Shown: positions 16,677-26,206, counted from the stretch's first letter. The stretch is 64,000 bases of DNA from Myxococcales bacterium (GCA_016716835.1 JADJUW010000002.1:310001-374000), one strand, 5' to 3'. A program made the numbers and translations. Notes: generated by a model not told the origin, from the sequence alone.

Positions 16677-18563
16677 ATGAAGCGCTTGCTCCCTCTATTA
16701 TTTCTTGCGACGGCCTGTGGTGATAACGGTGCACTCCCTGGCCCGGCCCCCACAAATCCCTTGGTGGCGGAAACCCTCACCGGCCGGCTCGTCTCGCCGA
16801 CCCAGATCGACCTCTCGTGGACGTCGGAGTCCGAGGGCCAAACTGGTGCCATCATTGAGCGCCGTGGCCCGCACGACGCTGGTTTCACTCAGATCGCCAC
16901 GGTTGGCGCCAATGTCACCACCTATTCGGACACGGACCTGGTCGGCGGCATGCTGCGCTATCGCGTCCTTACCATTTCCGAGGCGGGGCAATCGCCGCGT
17001 TCTAATGTAGCCGAAGTGGCGGTGCCGCTGGCCGCGCAGACGGCGACGCTCTCGAGTGACGTCGCGACGCATGAGGTGACGGTCACATCGCAACCCGAGA
17101 ACTTTAATTTGTCGGGCTCGGTTCGCGAATTTATTACGTTCGCGCCTGGCGCGCCCCTGGGCCTCGCACTGCGCGTGCAAAACAGCACGGGGCGCCCGGT
17201 TTTTAACTTGAAAGCGGTGGTCACGTCAGTTTCGGATGGCATGAGCAAGATTGGCATCGGCGCACATGGCAACTTTGCCGGCAGCCCGTTTATCCATTTT
17301 GGCAACGCGGGTATCGACATCGGCGCCACGCGTACCCAATACCTTGGCATCTCAGGCTACGACGACACCGCAACCTCGATCGATCTCGAAATCACGCTGG
17401 TCGATAGCCCGGTCGTTCTAACCACCGACTCTTACTCCGGTGGCAATCTCTACGCCAGCGACCTTAGCGGCGTGGGCTTTGTGACAGAACTCGACATCAA
17501 TCAATTTACGTTTGGCGGCAAAGATGGCAACAGCAATACAATGCGAGGCGTCGTTTCGCCTGACGGGCGCTACGCTTATTACGGCCTGCGCAACCAACCC
17601 GCGGTCTTGGTCGTCGATTTGACGACGTTGACGCCGATGGTGGGCCCGAGCCTCGTGGGCACGGAGCTGGCGCATGACACGACCGGCGCCGTGGGCATGA
17701 CCCGTGCGGTGACGATGTCGCCCGACGGCATGTACCTGTACGTCACGCTGATGACGGAAATGCATGCGTATGAGTGCTCGACGTCCTCATACGACGGCAC
17801 TGAGCAAGGCGATATTAAGGACCCGGCAAGCATCGGGACCATTGAGGTCGTCAAGCTCGATCGCGCCACCCTGGCCGAAGTCGACCGCGCGGTGCTCCTC
17901 ACCGGCGTCAGCGAGGCGCAGGGCCGCGAGCTGACCTTGTCGGCCGATGGTAGCCGCGGCGCGATTGCTATCAAGGTCAATGACGAAGGGTATGGCGTGC
18001 CGGCCGAGCAGGTGCACGGCCGCTTTTTTGTCATCAACACCAGCGACATGTCGATCGTCGACGGCGACGACGCCGCAGATTTTCAGTCCTTTGACGTATC
18101 GGCCTACAGCGCCAAAGTCTACGCGGCGACCATCTCGCCCGATGGCACGTCGGTGTACGTCCTGACCACGAGCGACGACTCACCGTTGGTGAATGTCGAA
18201 ATTGCGACCGGGACCGCGACACCTGTCGATGGTCACGGACTAAGTGGCGATCTGTACACGAAGAATCTGACCTTTGGCCCTGATGGCCGCCTCTACTGGA
18301 TGGACTATTACGTTGGTGGCCATATCTTTGCTCCTGGCGCCTCGGCAACCGAGGGCACCTGGACGCATGGCCTTGATACCAACGTGCGCGACATCGCCTT
18401 CATCCCCTCGACGCTTCAGTACGTGCATTTTCTGTTCAACGACAGCTCCGCCAAGGTCTATGACCTTGCGACGGATGCCTTGGTTAACAGCGAGTCTGAC
18501 GATGAAGCGGCGCGTTGGATTGGGAACTTGGCAGCGCACTCGTCCTTAGTAACGCCGTTCTAG
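16677..18563 (+). CDS. Lipoprotein with FnIII-like domain and beta-propeller
   Basis: This 628-residue lipoprotein begins MKRLLPLLFLATACGDNG, a textbook lipobox with Cys at residue 14. Residues about 30-115 read as a fibronectin type III-like domain (TGRLVSPTQIDLSWTSES, ending VAEVAVP). From about residue 275 onward there are repeated propeller blades marked by SPDGRYAYYGL, SPDGMYLYVTL, SADGSRGAIAI, SPDGTSVYVLT and GPDGRLYWMDY, as in YVTN/lactonase-type surface proteins. This is typical of myxobacterial outer-membrane lipoproteins. A catalytic role is not evident. It is followed 11 bases later by a second lipoprotein gene. Confidence 0.85.
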   Translation: MKRLLPLLFLATACGDNGALPGPAPTNPLVAETLTGRLVSPTQIDLSWTSESEGQTGAIIERRGPHDAGFTQIATVGANVTTYSDTDLVGGMLRYRVLTISEAGQSPRSNVAEVAVPLAAQTATLSSDVATHEVTVTSQPENFNLSGSVREFITFAPGAPLGLALRVQNSTGRPVFNLKAVVTSVSDGMSKIGIGAHGNFAGSPFIHFGNAGIDIGATRTQYLGISGYDDTATSIDLEITLVDSPVVLTTDSYSGGNLYASDLSGVGFVTELDINQFTFGGKDGNSNTMRGVVSPDGRYAYYGLRNQPAVLVVDLTTLTPMVGPSLVGTELAHDTTGAVGMTRAVTMSPDGMYLYVTLMTEMHAYECSTSSYDGTEQGDIKDPASIGTIEVVKLDRATLAEVDRAVLLTGVSEAQGRELTLSADGSRGAIAIKVNDEGYGVPAEQVHGRFFVINTSDMSIVDGDDAADFQSFDVSAYSAKVYAATISPDGTSVYVLTTSDDSPLVNVEIATGTATPVDGHGLSGDLYTKNLTFGPDGRLYWMDYYVGGHIFAPGASATEGTWTHGLDTNVRDIAFIPSTLQYVHFLFNDSSAKVYDLATDALVNSESDDEAARWIGNLAAHSSLVTPF

Positions 18564-18574
18564 TCGCTGGCACC

Positions 18575-19413
18575 GTGAACAAAAATTGCGCCTTTGCGGC
18601 GACCATGTTGGCGCTTGCGGCCGCCGCAAGCTGTGGCAGCGCAAAGTCGGCGCAAGAGGCGCCTGCCAGCCTCGGCACAGGAACCGTTGAGCTCTTCGTA
18701 AACGGTGCGGCCGTGGCGACGGCGCGGCAGCAGGATGTTCGGGGCGTGCAGGCGCTTGCGACCTGGTTGCCGGTGGGCGCGCAAGATCCGGCGATGTGGC
18801 AATGGTTAGGCGCCACCTCAAAGCGTGACGCAAAGTTGAACTTGCCAACCCCGCTAGGCGCTACGCCGAGCACGATTTTGCCTTATTTACCGACACCGCC
18901 GGCCAGCTCGCTTTGGGCATTTTTCGCAAGCCGGTCGCGGGCATGTCCGCCGAAGACCGCATCGCGTACGCCAAGCCCGTCATGGCACTCGGGGATGCCG
19001 CGCGCATTGAGGTATGGACCAAGCCAATCCCGAGCGACGAGATCGCGGGCTATGCCCTGGTCGTGCGGACCGCGTCGGGCGAGGTCGAGCTCACCAAGCG
19101 CGAGCTCGAGGTGCTGCCTCGCGTGCCACTCGGCGACGAGGTTGGCCCGCGCGAGCGAGCCCCGGGCGAGAGCAACCGCGACCGGCAGAAGGCTTCGGGA
19201 TGGCGGTTGCAAGACGTCATGGCGGCGGCGAAGGTGGCTGGCGCCACGACCGTGATCGTCGTCTCGGCAAACAAGCAGGAAACCACGGTTGATGCGGCCA
19301 ACAGCACCCTAGGTATTAATCGACGCGGCTTGTTTTCGGTTTACACGCTGCAAGCGGGTGGCAAGATTGAGCGTCTGCGCAACGTCATTCGACTTGAGTC
19401 GCCCCAGCGATAA
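18575..19413 (+). pseudogene. Lipoprotein gene split by a -1 frameshift
   Basis: A GTG start at 18575 gives a lipoprotein signal (LALAAAASCGSA) and continues in frame to a region near 18831 (ATSKRDAK). The natural continuation, VELANPARRYAEHDFALFTD and onward to RLRNVIRLESPQR, is in another frame and ends at 19413. One extra A in the CAAAG run at 18831-18835 would restore a single frame of about 280 residues. The join could therefore be a sequencing/assembly error or a real inactivating deletion. The predicted intact protein has TTVIVVSANKQ and NRRGLFSVYTLQAGG strands and no recognised family. It lies 11 bases after the preceding lipoprotein gene, so it is probably co-transcribed. Confidence 0.7.
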
Positions 19414-19427
19414 GTTGAAATTTTCGG

Positions 19428-20798
19428 CTACGGCGCGCTGGTAAGCGTGACGCGAAAAAGGCGCGATGACGCGATGCTGGCGTCGACGACGTCGCTGAAG
19501 AAAACGTTTGGCGCCGAGCTCTCGATGCCGCCGACGATGTAGCCAAGCTCGAGGCCGGCCGGTGGCAGCGGCAGCGCAGGCACGGCGATGATGCCGCGCG
19601 CGGTACCAGCTAGATCAGGATTGGGTACAAATTCCGCGCTGGCACCGAGCAGCGCCGGCATCTCGCCAATGACAAACTCGCGCATGCTGCCATCAGCCCC
19701 GCGCGTCACCATGCTGATGGTGTTGACAAAGGGCACCGCCGAATCTTCCGTGAGCGTGCCGTCGGCGTCGTAAAAAAACTGCGCCATGCCGCCAAAGAAC
19801 AGGGTGTGCATCTCGCCACGCTGCGCGTCGTGCAGCGGCGCATGCGCGCTGTGGTAGTGGCTGAGCAGTTGCTCAAAGCCGGGCACGAGCTGATAGCCCT
19901 CGGCGTCGAAGTCGACCGCGGTCAGCCATGGCACGTCGCGGTCTTGTTGAAAGACGCCGGAGAACATGGTGAAGCCGTGGCGGCCGTCGGGAAAGATTTG
20001 CGGAACCAGGTTGTAGTCGCGGCGATGCAGCGCGGCCGCGTCGTGCCAGGCGGCGTAGCCCGTGATGGTGAGCGTTGTACCATCGTCGCTAATGCCAAAT
20101 CGGCGAATCTCATCGGTATACGCTTGGGTAAAGCCTGGCCCGTGGCTGGGTCCCATAGGGTTATAGCGGCCGGTAAAGCGCTGGCCGCCGGCGAGATAAA
20201 ACACGTCATCCTGCTCGCCGAGATAGCCGCCGGTCACCGCCATGCGTTCGTCGGCGAGTTGGCGCACGTGCGGCGCCAGCGGGTCGCCAGCGATGATGGC
20301 GTCGATGGCCGCGGGCACGTCGATCGCGGTGAGGTAGGGATGAGTCATGTGATCGCCTGCCTCGGCGTCGTAGCCATAGCCGCCGATGATGTACAGCGTG
20401 TCGTCGCGCTGGACGAACTCCATATTGGTCGACTGCAGCTGCGACGCCAGCGACGGCGCCAGCGAGGTGACCGACTGCGACCACACCGTCGACGCCACGG
20501 GGTCGACGACGTAGGCGGTGGTGTTGTTGTCGGCGGCGAGAAAGGCCTCGAACGGCCGCCGCTTGTGCAAGCCGTCTTTGCGGCCGCCGAGCAAGAGCCA
20601 TTTGCCGCCAGCCTCGCCCAGGACATAGGACTGCAACGCCGGCAGGCCGGCGAGCGGTACCGGGGTTAGCGTAACCGCAAAGGCGCCGGCGGCGGGCGGC
20701 GGAAACGGCGCGGGCCCGGGGGTGGATTTTGTTGCGCAGCTTGCGGCAACGGCCAACGTGGTCGCGAACAAAACGGTGAGTCGTGGGAGCGTTGTCAT
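19428..20798 (-). CDS. Kelch-like beta-propeller lipoprotein
   Basis: This lipoprotein has 456 residues, with signal MTTLPRLTVLFATTLAVAAS and lipobox Cys at 21. Kelch-type blades are suggested by Gly-Gly pairs followed by spaced aromatic residues: KWLLLGGRKDGLH, DTLYIIGGYGYDAEAG, DVFYLAGGQRFTGRY, MHTLFFGGMAQFFY and LGYIVGGIESSAPN. Five to six blades fit the length. It starts 3 bases after the stop of thioredoxin on the same strand, so the two are probably one operon. The function is probably binding at the outer membrane, and the ligand is unknown. Confidence 0.8.
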   Translation of the reverse strand: MTTLPRLTVLFATTLAVAASCATKSTPGPAPFPPPAAGAFAVTLTPVPLAGLPALQSYVLGEAGGKWLLLGGRKDGLHKRRPFEAFLAADNNTTAYVVDPVASTVWSQSVTSLAPSLASQLQSTNMEFVQRDDTLYIIGGYGYDAEAGDHMTHPYLTAIDVPAAIDAIIAGDPLAPHVRQLADERMAVTGGYLGEQDDVFYLAGGQRFTGRYNPMGPSHGPGFTQAYTDEIRRFGISDDGTTLTITGYAAWHDAAALHRRDYNLVPQIFPDGRHGFTMFSGVFQQDRDVPWLTAVDFDAEGYQLVPGFEQLLSHYHSAHAPLHDAQRGEMHTLFFGGMAQFFYDADGTLTEDSAVPFVNTISMVTRGADGSMREFVIGEMPALLGASAEFVPNPDLAGTARGIIAVPALPLPPAGLELGYIVGGIESSAPNVFFSDVVDASIASSRLFRVTLTSAP

Positions 20799-20801
20799 GG
20801 C

Positions 20802-21155
20802 TTAGGCCGCCTCGGTGCGGCGAACTTCATCCATATCGAGCGCCTTGACCTGCGCCACGAGGTCGTCGAGTGCGGCCGCTGGCAGCAGCCCAGGTTGCGC
20901 GTAGAGCAAGATGTCGTCGCGAAACACCATGAGCGTGGGAATCGAGCGGATCTGCAGGCCACCCGCGAGTACCGGCTCGGCTTCGGTATTGCACTTGCCC
21001 CACGTAATGTCGGGGTGGCGCGCCGCCGCGGCCTCAAACACCGGGGCAAACGCGCGACACGGCCCGCACCACTCGGCCCAAAAGTCGATGATCAAGATGC
21101 CGGGGCGTTCGACGTGTTGGTCAAAATTGGCGGCGGTGATTTCAACAGTTGACAT
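20802..21155 (-). CDS. trxA: Thioredoxin
   Basis: This 117-residue thioredoxin-fold protein has the canonical redox motif FWAEWCGPCRAFAPVFE (Cys pair around residues 30-33), the cis-Pro segment IRSIPTLMVFRDD and length normal for a cytoplasmic thioredoxin. AAGGAG is well placed before the ATG. It is the first gene of a two-gene unit with the Kelch-like lipoprotein and is divergent from the ECF sigma factor. The gene symbol is approximate, because several thioredoxin paralogues usually exist. Confidence 0.93.
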   Translation of the reverse strand: MSTVEITAANFDQHVERPGILIIDFWAEWCGPCRAFAPVFEAAAARHPDITWGKCNTEAEPVLAGGLQIRSIPTLMVFRDDILLYAQPGLLPAAALDDLVAQVKALDMDEVRRTEAA

Positions 21156-21254
21156 GGTTGGCTCCTTCTTTCGCTAGGTATGAGCCACGGGCCGCGCAAA
21201 AGGGTTCGCAAAATCGGCGGCTCCTGTGATTTTCGCGTGATAACGTGGGGTTGC

Positions 21255-22076
21255 GTGAAGGACGTGGATTCGCTCAATCAACAAATCGCCAAGGCTAAGG
21301 CCGGGGATGTCGCGGCCATGGAGCAGGTCTTACTCGCGCTGGCGCCGGCGATGCGCCGCTTTGGCCTGCACATGTGCCGGCATCGGCAAGACGCCGAAGA
21401 TGCGCTGCAAGACGCGCTTTTGGCAGTTGCACGCCATCTGCCGACTTTTGATGGCCGCGCGTCGCTGTCGAGCTGGGCATTTGCGATCACGCGTTCGGCG
21501 TGCGCGCGCCATCATCGCGGCGATGTGCCGCATGCGGCGGCGGCCGTGCCCGCGGCCGAGGCGTTGGGCGACCTCGCCGACGCCTCGCCATCACCCGAGG
21601 CGCAAGTGGCCGACCTCGAGCTATCGCGCGAGCTCAGCTCGGCGCTGACGCATTTGCCAGCGGAGCAACGCGAGGTGGTGTTGCTGCGCGATGTCGAGGG
21701 CCTGACCGCGCCCGAGGTTGCCGCGGCGCTTGAGATTTCGGTCGAAGCCGTCAAGAGCCGTTTGCATCGTGCGCGCGCCGCCTTGCGCGAGGCGTTGCAG
21801 GCAGCGTGGGGGCAGCCCTCACGCGCGCCGGCGACGGCCGTTTCGCCGCCGCCATCGACATGCCCCGACGCCGTCGCGCTGTGGTCGCAAAAACTCGAAG
21901 GCGATCTAAGCGCGCGCGATTGCCAAACCATGGAGGCGCACCTCACAAACTGCGCCAACTGCCGCGCGACCTGCGACGACTTGCGCAAGGCCCTCGGTGC
22001 CTGTCAGGCCGCGGGCGATGCCGCCGTCTCGCCGGCGATCATTCGTCGCGTGCGCACGGCCCTCGCCGCTCTCTAA
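21255..22076 (+). CDS. ECF sigma factor with C-terminal zinc-finger (zf-HC2) domain
   Basis: The protein has about 273 residues from GTG 21255. Region 2 is DAEDALQDALLAVARHL with SLSSWAFAITRSAC (about residues 46-83), and region 4 is LPAEQREVVLLRDVEGLT with VEAVKSRLHRARAALRE (about 134-179). After a Pro/Ala linker, residues 203-236 form a zf-HC2-type anti-sigma motif: Cys203 and the HLTNCANC box (His229, Cys233, Cys236). The protein thus carries its own ZAS-like module instead of a separate anti-sigma gene. An ATG at 21180 is possible but adds a non-conserved leader. It is divergent from thioredoxin, which may be a target in a disulfide-stress response. Confidence 0.85.
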   Translation: MKDVDSLNQQIAKAKAGDVAAMEQVLLALAPAMRRFGLHMCRHRQDAEDALQDALLAVARHLPTFDGRASLSSWAFAITRSACARHHRGDVPHAAAAVPAAEALGDLADASPSPEAQVADLELSRELSSALTHLPAEQREVVLLRDVEGLTAPEVAAALEISVEAVKSRLHRARAALREALQAAWGQPSRAPATAVSPPPSTCPDAVALWSQKLEGDLSARDCQTMEAHLTNCANCRATCDDLRKALGACQAAGDAAVSPAIIRRVRTALAAL

Positions 22077-22228
22077 GGGTTCTCTAAGGGTCACTCTCGG
22101 CCCAAAATTCAAAAGCTATTTCATATAGTTAACTACGCTACTGCGTGATCACGTTCAAGCGAATGTGACTACGCAGCACCGAGTCTAATACTCGGTAATT
22201 ACAGACTAATCGGGAGGCGAGAGTGACC

Positions 22229-23197
22229 CTACTGCTCGACGCAATAGAAGCGATACGCGGCTTGGCAGCTGAGGGTGGTGTCGTTGGTCCACGCGGTGGT
22301 GCCTGATGACGAGTAGCCGCCGGTGCCGGTGTCGGTCTGCGAGCCCGAGGTCCAGTTGACGCAGGTTGCCGTAGATGCCGTGCCGTCACCGTTAGTGCCG
22401 GTATAAACGAATTCATTGCCCCTGATGGTGCCGCTTTCATCGGTCGCAATCGCAACCGAGATGCCATCGATTAGATCGCTCCAGTTGGTCGCGACTAGCA
22501 GCGGCTGGCCAGCATCGAGGCGATAGTACGGGCCATTAAAGTGGGTCAGGCGCGAGGCGGCCGAGGCGGTGCCCGAAGACAACCACGCCTTATAAGTGCC
22601 AGTGATATTCGCCGTAGCGGCTAGGTTGTTGCAAATCGCATCGGCGGCGGCAAGTCCCGTGAGCGCGCCCGACGTAATGCTGCCAGTCGTCGTCGTGCTG
22701 GTGATAAACATGCGCTTGGCGACGACGCAGGTCGCGACGTCGCACATGGCACCTGGCGCGCAGTCAGCGTGCGTGGCGCAGGTGGTCTCGCAGGCGACGC
22801 CGTCGCCGGGGCAGGCAAATGGCGCGCAGGCCTGGGAGGTGGTTGGTTCGACGCCATCGGTTGGGCAGTCAAACGACGCGCCGTCGCACGTCTCAACGGT
22901 GTCGCAGGTATCAACCCCTGCACGGCATGGAGCGTCGACTAGCTTGGGCGCACAGGTGCCATCGCTCCCGCCGGTGGCAGCGGCGCTGCAGCTGCCGCAC
23001 GCGTCTTCGCAGGCGGTATCGCAGCAAACGTCGTCGACGCAAAAGCCGCTGTCGCAGGCGTCGCCCGTGCTGCAGGCGTCGCCAAGCTCGCCGGGCGGAG
23101 GCGGCGTCGCGGAACTGCCGCCGCACGCACTGGTGAGGCCAAGCACGAGGCCGAAGAGCAACATGGCGTGATGTAGATAGTTTGGCTTAGTATTCAT
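22229..23197 (-). CDS. Cys-rich lipoprotein with DUF1554-like C-terminal domain
   Basis: The lipoprotein has about 322 residues and a signal ending LGLTSACGGSS. Residues about 35-165 are a repetitive Cys-rich stretch (CDSGFCVDDVCCDTACEDAC and similar), typical of myxobacterial surface lipoproteins. The C-terminal half resembles the DUF1554 (collagen NC10/endostatin-like) fold: FITSTTTTGSITSGALTGL, AADAICNNLAATANITG, YKAWLSSGTA, and a terminal AYRFYCVEQ with paired Cys. ATG 23197 is preferred over TTG 23206. A role in adhesion or the extracellular matrix is possible. The gene is convergent with the sigma factor. Confidence 0.8.
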   Translation of the reverse strand: MNTKPNYLHHAMLLFGLVLGLTSACGGSSATPPPPGELGDACSTGDACDSGFCVDDVCCDTACEDACGSCSAAATGGSDGTCAPKLVDAPCRAGVDTCDTVETCDGASFDCPTDGVEPTTSQACAPFACPGDGVACETTCATHADCAPGAMCDVATCVVAKRMFITSTTTTGSITSGALTGLAAADAICNNLAATANITGTYKAWLSSGTASAASRLTHFNGPYYRLDAGQPLLVATNWSDLIDGISVAIATDESGTIRGNEFVYTGTNGDGTASTATCVNWTSGSQTDTGTGGYSSSGTTAWTNDTTLSCQAAYRFYCVEQ

Positions 23198-23220
23198 TAC
23201 CGACAAATTCTAACATCGGG

Positions 23221-24447
23221 TCACTTGGATTTCGCTGCCAGCGCTTCCAAAACATCGACCGCTGCGTTTGGTCCACCCGCCTTGCGAAAGCCTTCGGCGA
23301 CGCGCCGTGCGCCGGGTGCGCATTCGATGGCGGCGTAAATGGCGCGGCGGAGCTTGACGGGTGCACCGTGCTTGGGAGCGATGCGCGTGCCGGCGCCGGC
23401 ATGCGTGACGTGTCGCGCCACCTCGAGCTGATCGCGGCCAAAGGGCATTACGCAAAGTGGCACGCCGGCCGCGAGCGCTTTTTGCGCGATGCCCATGCCG
23501 CCGTGGCAAACGACGACTGCCGCTTCGCGCAACAACGGGCCGTGCGGCAGAAAGCGTTCGACGCGGGCGTTGGCCGGCGCGCGAAAGGTTGCCGGATCGA
23601 GCGAGGCGGTGGTGGCGACGACGCGCACGGGTTCATCGGCGAGCGCCGCCAGCGTCGCCTCGATGATGCGCCCATCGTTTTGAAATTCGGTCGAGCAGGT
23701 GACGAGGACGAGCGGGCGCCTGTCTGCCTCGGCGCTCGCCTCGGCGCCACTGGCATCTGGCTCCCACACGCCGGGGCCGACCAAGTGCACGCCCTCTGGC
23801 CAGGCGCGCGCGTACTCGAACGGCTCGGCGGTGTAAGAGATGATGGCCCGCGGATTGGTGGCGAACTGGGCGACGTGACGAAAGGCCGGCACGCCGGCGG
23901 TTTGGCGCAAGCGATTGAGGCCGGGAAGCGCGCGGTCGTACAGCTTGTTGACGACCGCCCACAGCAGGCCGTCGCGCATCCGGCCGAAGAGGCCGCGCAT
24001 CGGCGAAAGGCCAAGCCCCCAGGGTGGGGCGCCGGGCGCGCGCACCGGCAGGAAATACGGCGCAAACACCGCCCACGGCAGGCGCGAGGCCTCGGCAACG
24101 GCGGCGGCGCCCCAGCAGTTGATATCGGTGTACAAAACGTCGGGTTGTTCGAGATCGATCGCAGCGCGCAGGTCGGCGAGCTCGTGCTCACCTCGATCGA
24201 CAAAGGTCCGGCAGGCGGCAAGCAGCGCGGCGGGCGGCGAGCTTGCTTGCCAATCGTCGATTTCGCGCGCCTCAATCACAGGCGCGATCGGCGCGGCGCT
24301 CATACCCGCGGCGGCCATGCGATCGACCTCGGCGGCGAGCGTGCGGACGGAGACCATGTGACCGCGGTCTTGCCAGGCCTTCAGCGTCGGCATGAGGGGA
24401 TATAGGTGCCCTCGCGCGGGCGAGGTGTAAACGAGCAACTTGGCCAT
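23221..24447 (-). CDS. UDP-glycosyltransferase-like protein (GT1/MGT family)
   Basis: This protein of 408 residues has the two-Rossmann GT-B layout. The N-terminus MAKLLVYTSPARGHLYPLMP matches the opening of macrolide/zeaxanthin-type GT1 enzymes. The nucleotide-sugar end shows VERFLPHGPLLREAAVVVCH, then GGMGIAQKALAAGVPLCVMPFGRDQ, as in the GT1 PSPG-like region (HGGxGTxxEAL, PxxxDQ). The ATG at 24447 is chosen because the upstream extension is not protein-like. Probable activity is sugar transfer to a small lipophilic acceptor. No natural-product cluster is adjacent, so the acceptor is unknown. Confidence 0.88.
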   Translation of the reverse strand: MAKLLVYTSPARGHLYPLMPTLKAWQDRGHMVSVRTLAAEVDRMAAAGMSAAPIAPVIEAREIDDWQASSPPAALLAACRTFVDRGEHELADLRAAIDLEQPDVLYTDINCWGAAAVAEASRLPWAVFAPYFLPVRAPGAPPWGLGLSPMRGLFGRMRDGLLWAVVNKLYDRALPGLNRLRQTAGVPAFRHVAQFATNPRAIISYTAEPFEYARAWPEGVHLVGPGVWEPDASGAEASAEADRRPLVLVTCSTEFQNDGRIIEATLAALADEPVRVVATTASLDPATFRAPANARVERFLPHGPLLREAAVVVCHGGMGIAQKALAAGVPLCVMPFGRDQLEVARHVTHAGAGTRIAPKHGAPVKLRRAIYAAIECAPGARRVAEGFRKAGGPNAAVDVLEALAAKSK

Positions 24448-24716
24448 GTGGATACCTTGGTTAGCGCAGAAGCGACACTGGCGGGGCGCACCTCGCCGGA
24501 AATCGGCCTGGCATGGATATGCTGTCGTTAGATAACTGAGATCGTGCCCGCTACACCTAGCGATAGAACGACCGAGGACAGAACACCCCAACAGGAGCGA
24601 TACGTCGGAGCCCGTTGTCGTCAGCGCCGTGACAGTAGTGCATCAGGTTGAACCCTTGCGCCCATGCCTTAGGCCCCAGGCGTTGGGAGCTCGATGGCAC
24701 GCAAATTGCTGATTGC

Positions 24717-25409
24717 ATGGGTATGAGTCGCGCCAAATACCTATCCGCTTTGCCTTTGGTTTCTTTACTGGTGGCACAGACCGTGCTCGCAAGTCCCCGT
24801 GTAAACCCGTCAAAAAGGGCTCCCAGGTCAGCCATGAAATTCCCTGCTAAACCAGGCGAAGTCGTAGGTGCTCGAGGAATGAAGGGAAAGGTTGCCAAGT
24901 ACACGACGTCATTTGGACGTTGGACCGTAACGAGCAACGATCACTATCGACGTGGAATACAAACTGACAAAACGTGGGTCGACGTTAAGGCAACCATGAC
25001 GCTTAAGGGCAACGCGCATGAATTCGAAGACCAAGGGCTTAACGAGGGCACGACCCTGGAAGCGAAACACTCGAACGGCATGATAAAGACGCGAACTCGA
25101 GCGTCTGGCAAGGTGAGCACTAAAATGTCGGTCGAAACACTGAAACATTCACCGGAAGAAATTGCCCGTCAGGTCGGCAATTTGCACGGCGGCGGATTAG
25201 AGATCGCCTTTAAGAGCCCCGGCATATTCTTCAGCCATTATTGGTACGCTCACTTCGATCATGCTCCATCAGCTGCTGAGATCCGTACGGCAATTACAAC
25301 TAAGCAAGCCGAATTAGCGGCATACGACGCACGCTTGCAAGTAAAGGAACGAAAGGACAATACCGCCACATGGCTACCCCATTGGTCGCGCTCGTGGTTT
25401 GGCCTATAA
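24717..25409 (+). CDS. Secreted protein of unknown function
   Basis: This protein of about 230 residues begins MGMSRAKYLSALPLVSLLVA and has a signal peptide ending near VLAS-PRV. The mature part is basic and Thr/Lys-rich with strand-like segments (KYTTSFGRWTVTSNDHYRRG, EATMTLKGNAHEFEDQG-type repeats) and ends in an aromatic WLPHWSRSWFGL tail. An alternative start is ATG 24723. The DNA is less GC-rich than its neighbours and codon use looks different, which may indicate recent transfer. No family is recognised. Confidence 0.65.
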   Translation: MGMSRAKYLSALPLVSLLVAQTVLASPRVNPSKRAPRSAMKFPAKPGEVVGARGMKGKVAKYTTSFGRWTVTSNDHYRRGIQTDKTWVDVKATMTLKGNAHEFEDQGLNEGTTLEAKHSNGMIKTRTRASGKVSTKMSVETLKHSPEEIARQVGNLHGGGLEIAFKSPGIFFSHYWYAHFDHAPSAAEIRTAITTKQAELAAYDARLQVKERKDNTATWLPHWSRSWFGL

Positions 25410-25462
25410 AGAAGCCCGCAGAACAAAGGTCGGCTTTGTCGATATAAGGTAAGCATCTACCA

Positions 25463-26206
25463 ATGGATGCCGTGACGATGAACACTTATGTGGTATCGGG
25501 ACACGAGCCCGCACCCGTGGCGCCGACGCGCAGCCTTGCGGGCATGGCGAGCGAACTGCAAACGCTGCGGCTGCTGCCCAAGTTGGCGCGGGCGGCGCCG
25601 AGCATGCGCGCCTTGCCGCGTGGTGACAACTCGCTCGTGATTGACATCCCGGGCATGTACGCGCCCGAGGTGAGCATGGCGCCCCTGCGGGCCTTTTTGC
25701 GCCGGCTTGGCTATGACGCGCGCGGTTGGGGCGTCGGGTTTAATCATGGCCGGCCGGGGCGCGACATCGAGCGCCTCAGCAGCGCCCTGCATCAGCTCCG
25801 CGCGCGCGATGCACGGCCAATTCACCTAATCGGTCAAAGCCTCGGTGGCGTCATCGCCCGCGAGATATCGCGTCGCGCACCCGAGCTCATCACCACCGTG
25901 ACCACGTTTGGCACGCCCGCGATTGGCGGTCCCACGTTTACCCTGGCGGCCAAGGCGTTTGGCCAAGAAGAGTCGCAGCGCATTGCGCAGCAGTCGGCGG
26001 CGCGTGATCGCGACCGTCCGATCGAAGTGCCCGTGCTCGCGATGTTTAGCAAGCGCGATGTGGTCGTGCACTGGCCCGCCTGCCTCGATCACACCTCGCG
26101 GCGCGTCGTGCATGTCGAGATCGATTCGCCGCACCTCGGCATGATCTTTGATCCTGAGGTCTGGCGCCACACCGCACTACACCTGGCAGCCGTACCGCGG
26201 CGCTAG
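25463..26206 (+). CDS. Alpha/beta hydrolase (lipase-like)
   Basis: This hydrolase has 247 residues. The nucleophile elbow is IHLIGQSLGGVIAREI (Ser in GQSLGG near residue 128). The probable acid is the Asp in SKRDVVVHWP, and the His is in DSPHLGMIF. The WGVGFNHGRPGRDIE segment before the nucleophile is seen in DUF7379/PGAP1-like lipase-type hydrolases. There is no signal peptide: the N-terminus is polar. The C-terminal 4 bases overlap the convergent gene at 26203. The substrate is unknown, and a lipid or ester is plausible. Confidence 0.82.
   Translation: MDAVTMNTYVVSGHEPAPVAPTRSLAGMASELQTLRLLPKLARAAPSMRALPRGDNSLVIDIPGMYAPEVSMAPLRAFLRRLGYDARGWGVGFNHGRPGRDIERLSSALHQLRARDARPIHLIGQSLGGVIAREISRRAPELITTVTTFGTPAIGGPTFTLAAKAFGQEESQRIAQQSAARDRDRPIEVPVLAMFSKRDVVVHWPACLDHTSRRVVHVEIDSPHLGMIFDPEVWRHTALHLAAVPRR

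Noticed and set aside
18828..18836. Programmed -1 frameshift in the split lipoprotein gene
   Set aside because: The sequence lacks a proper X-XXY-YYZ slippery heptamer and no downstream structure was evident. A missing A is simpler.
26203..26206. Functional meaning of the 4-base overlap between convergent genes
   Set aside because: Short convergent overlaps are common in dense genomes.
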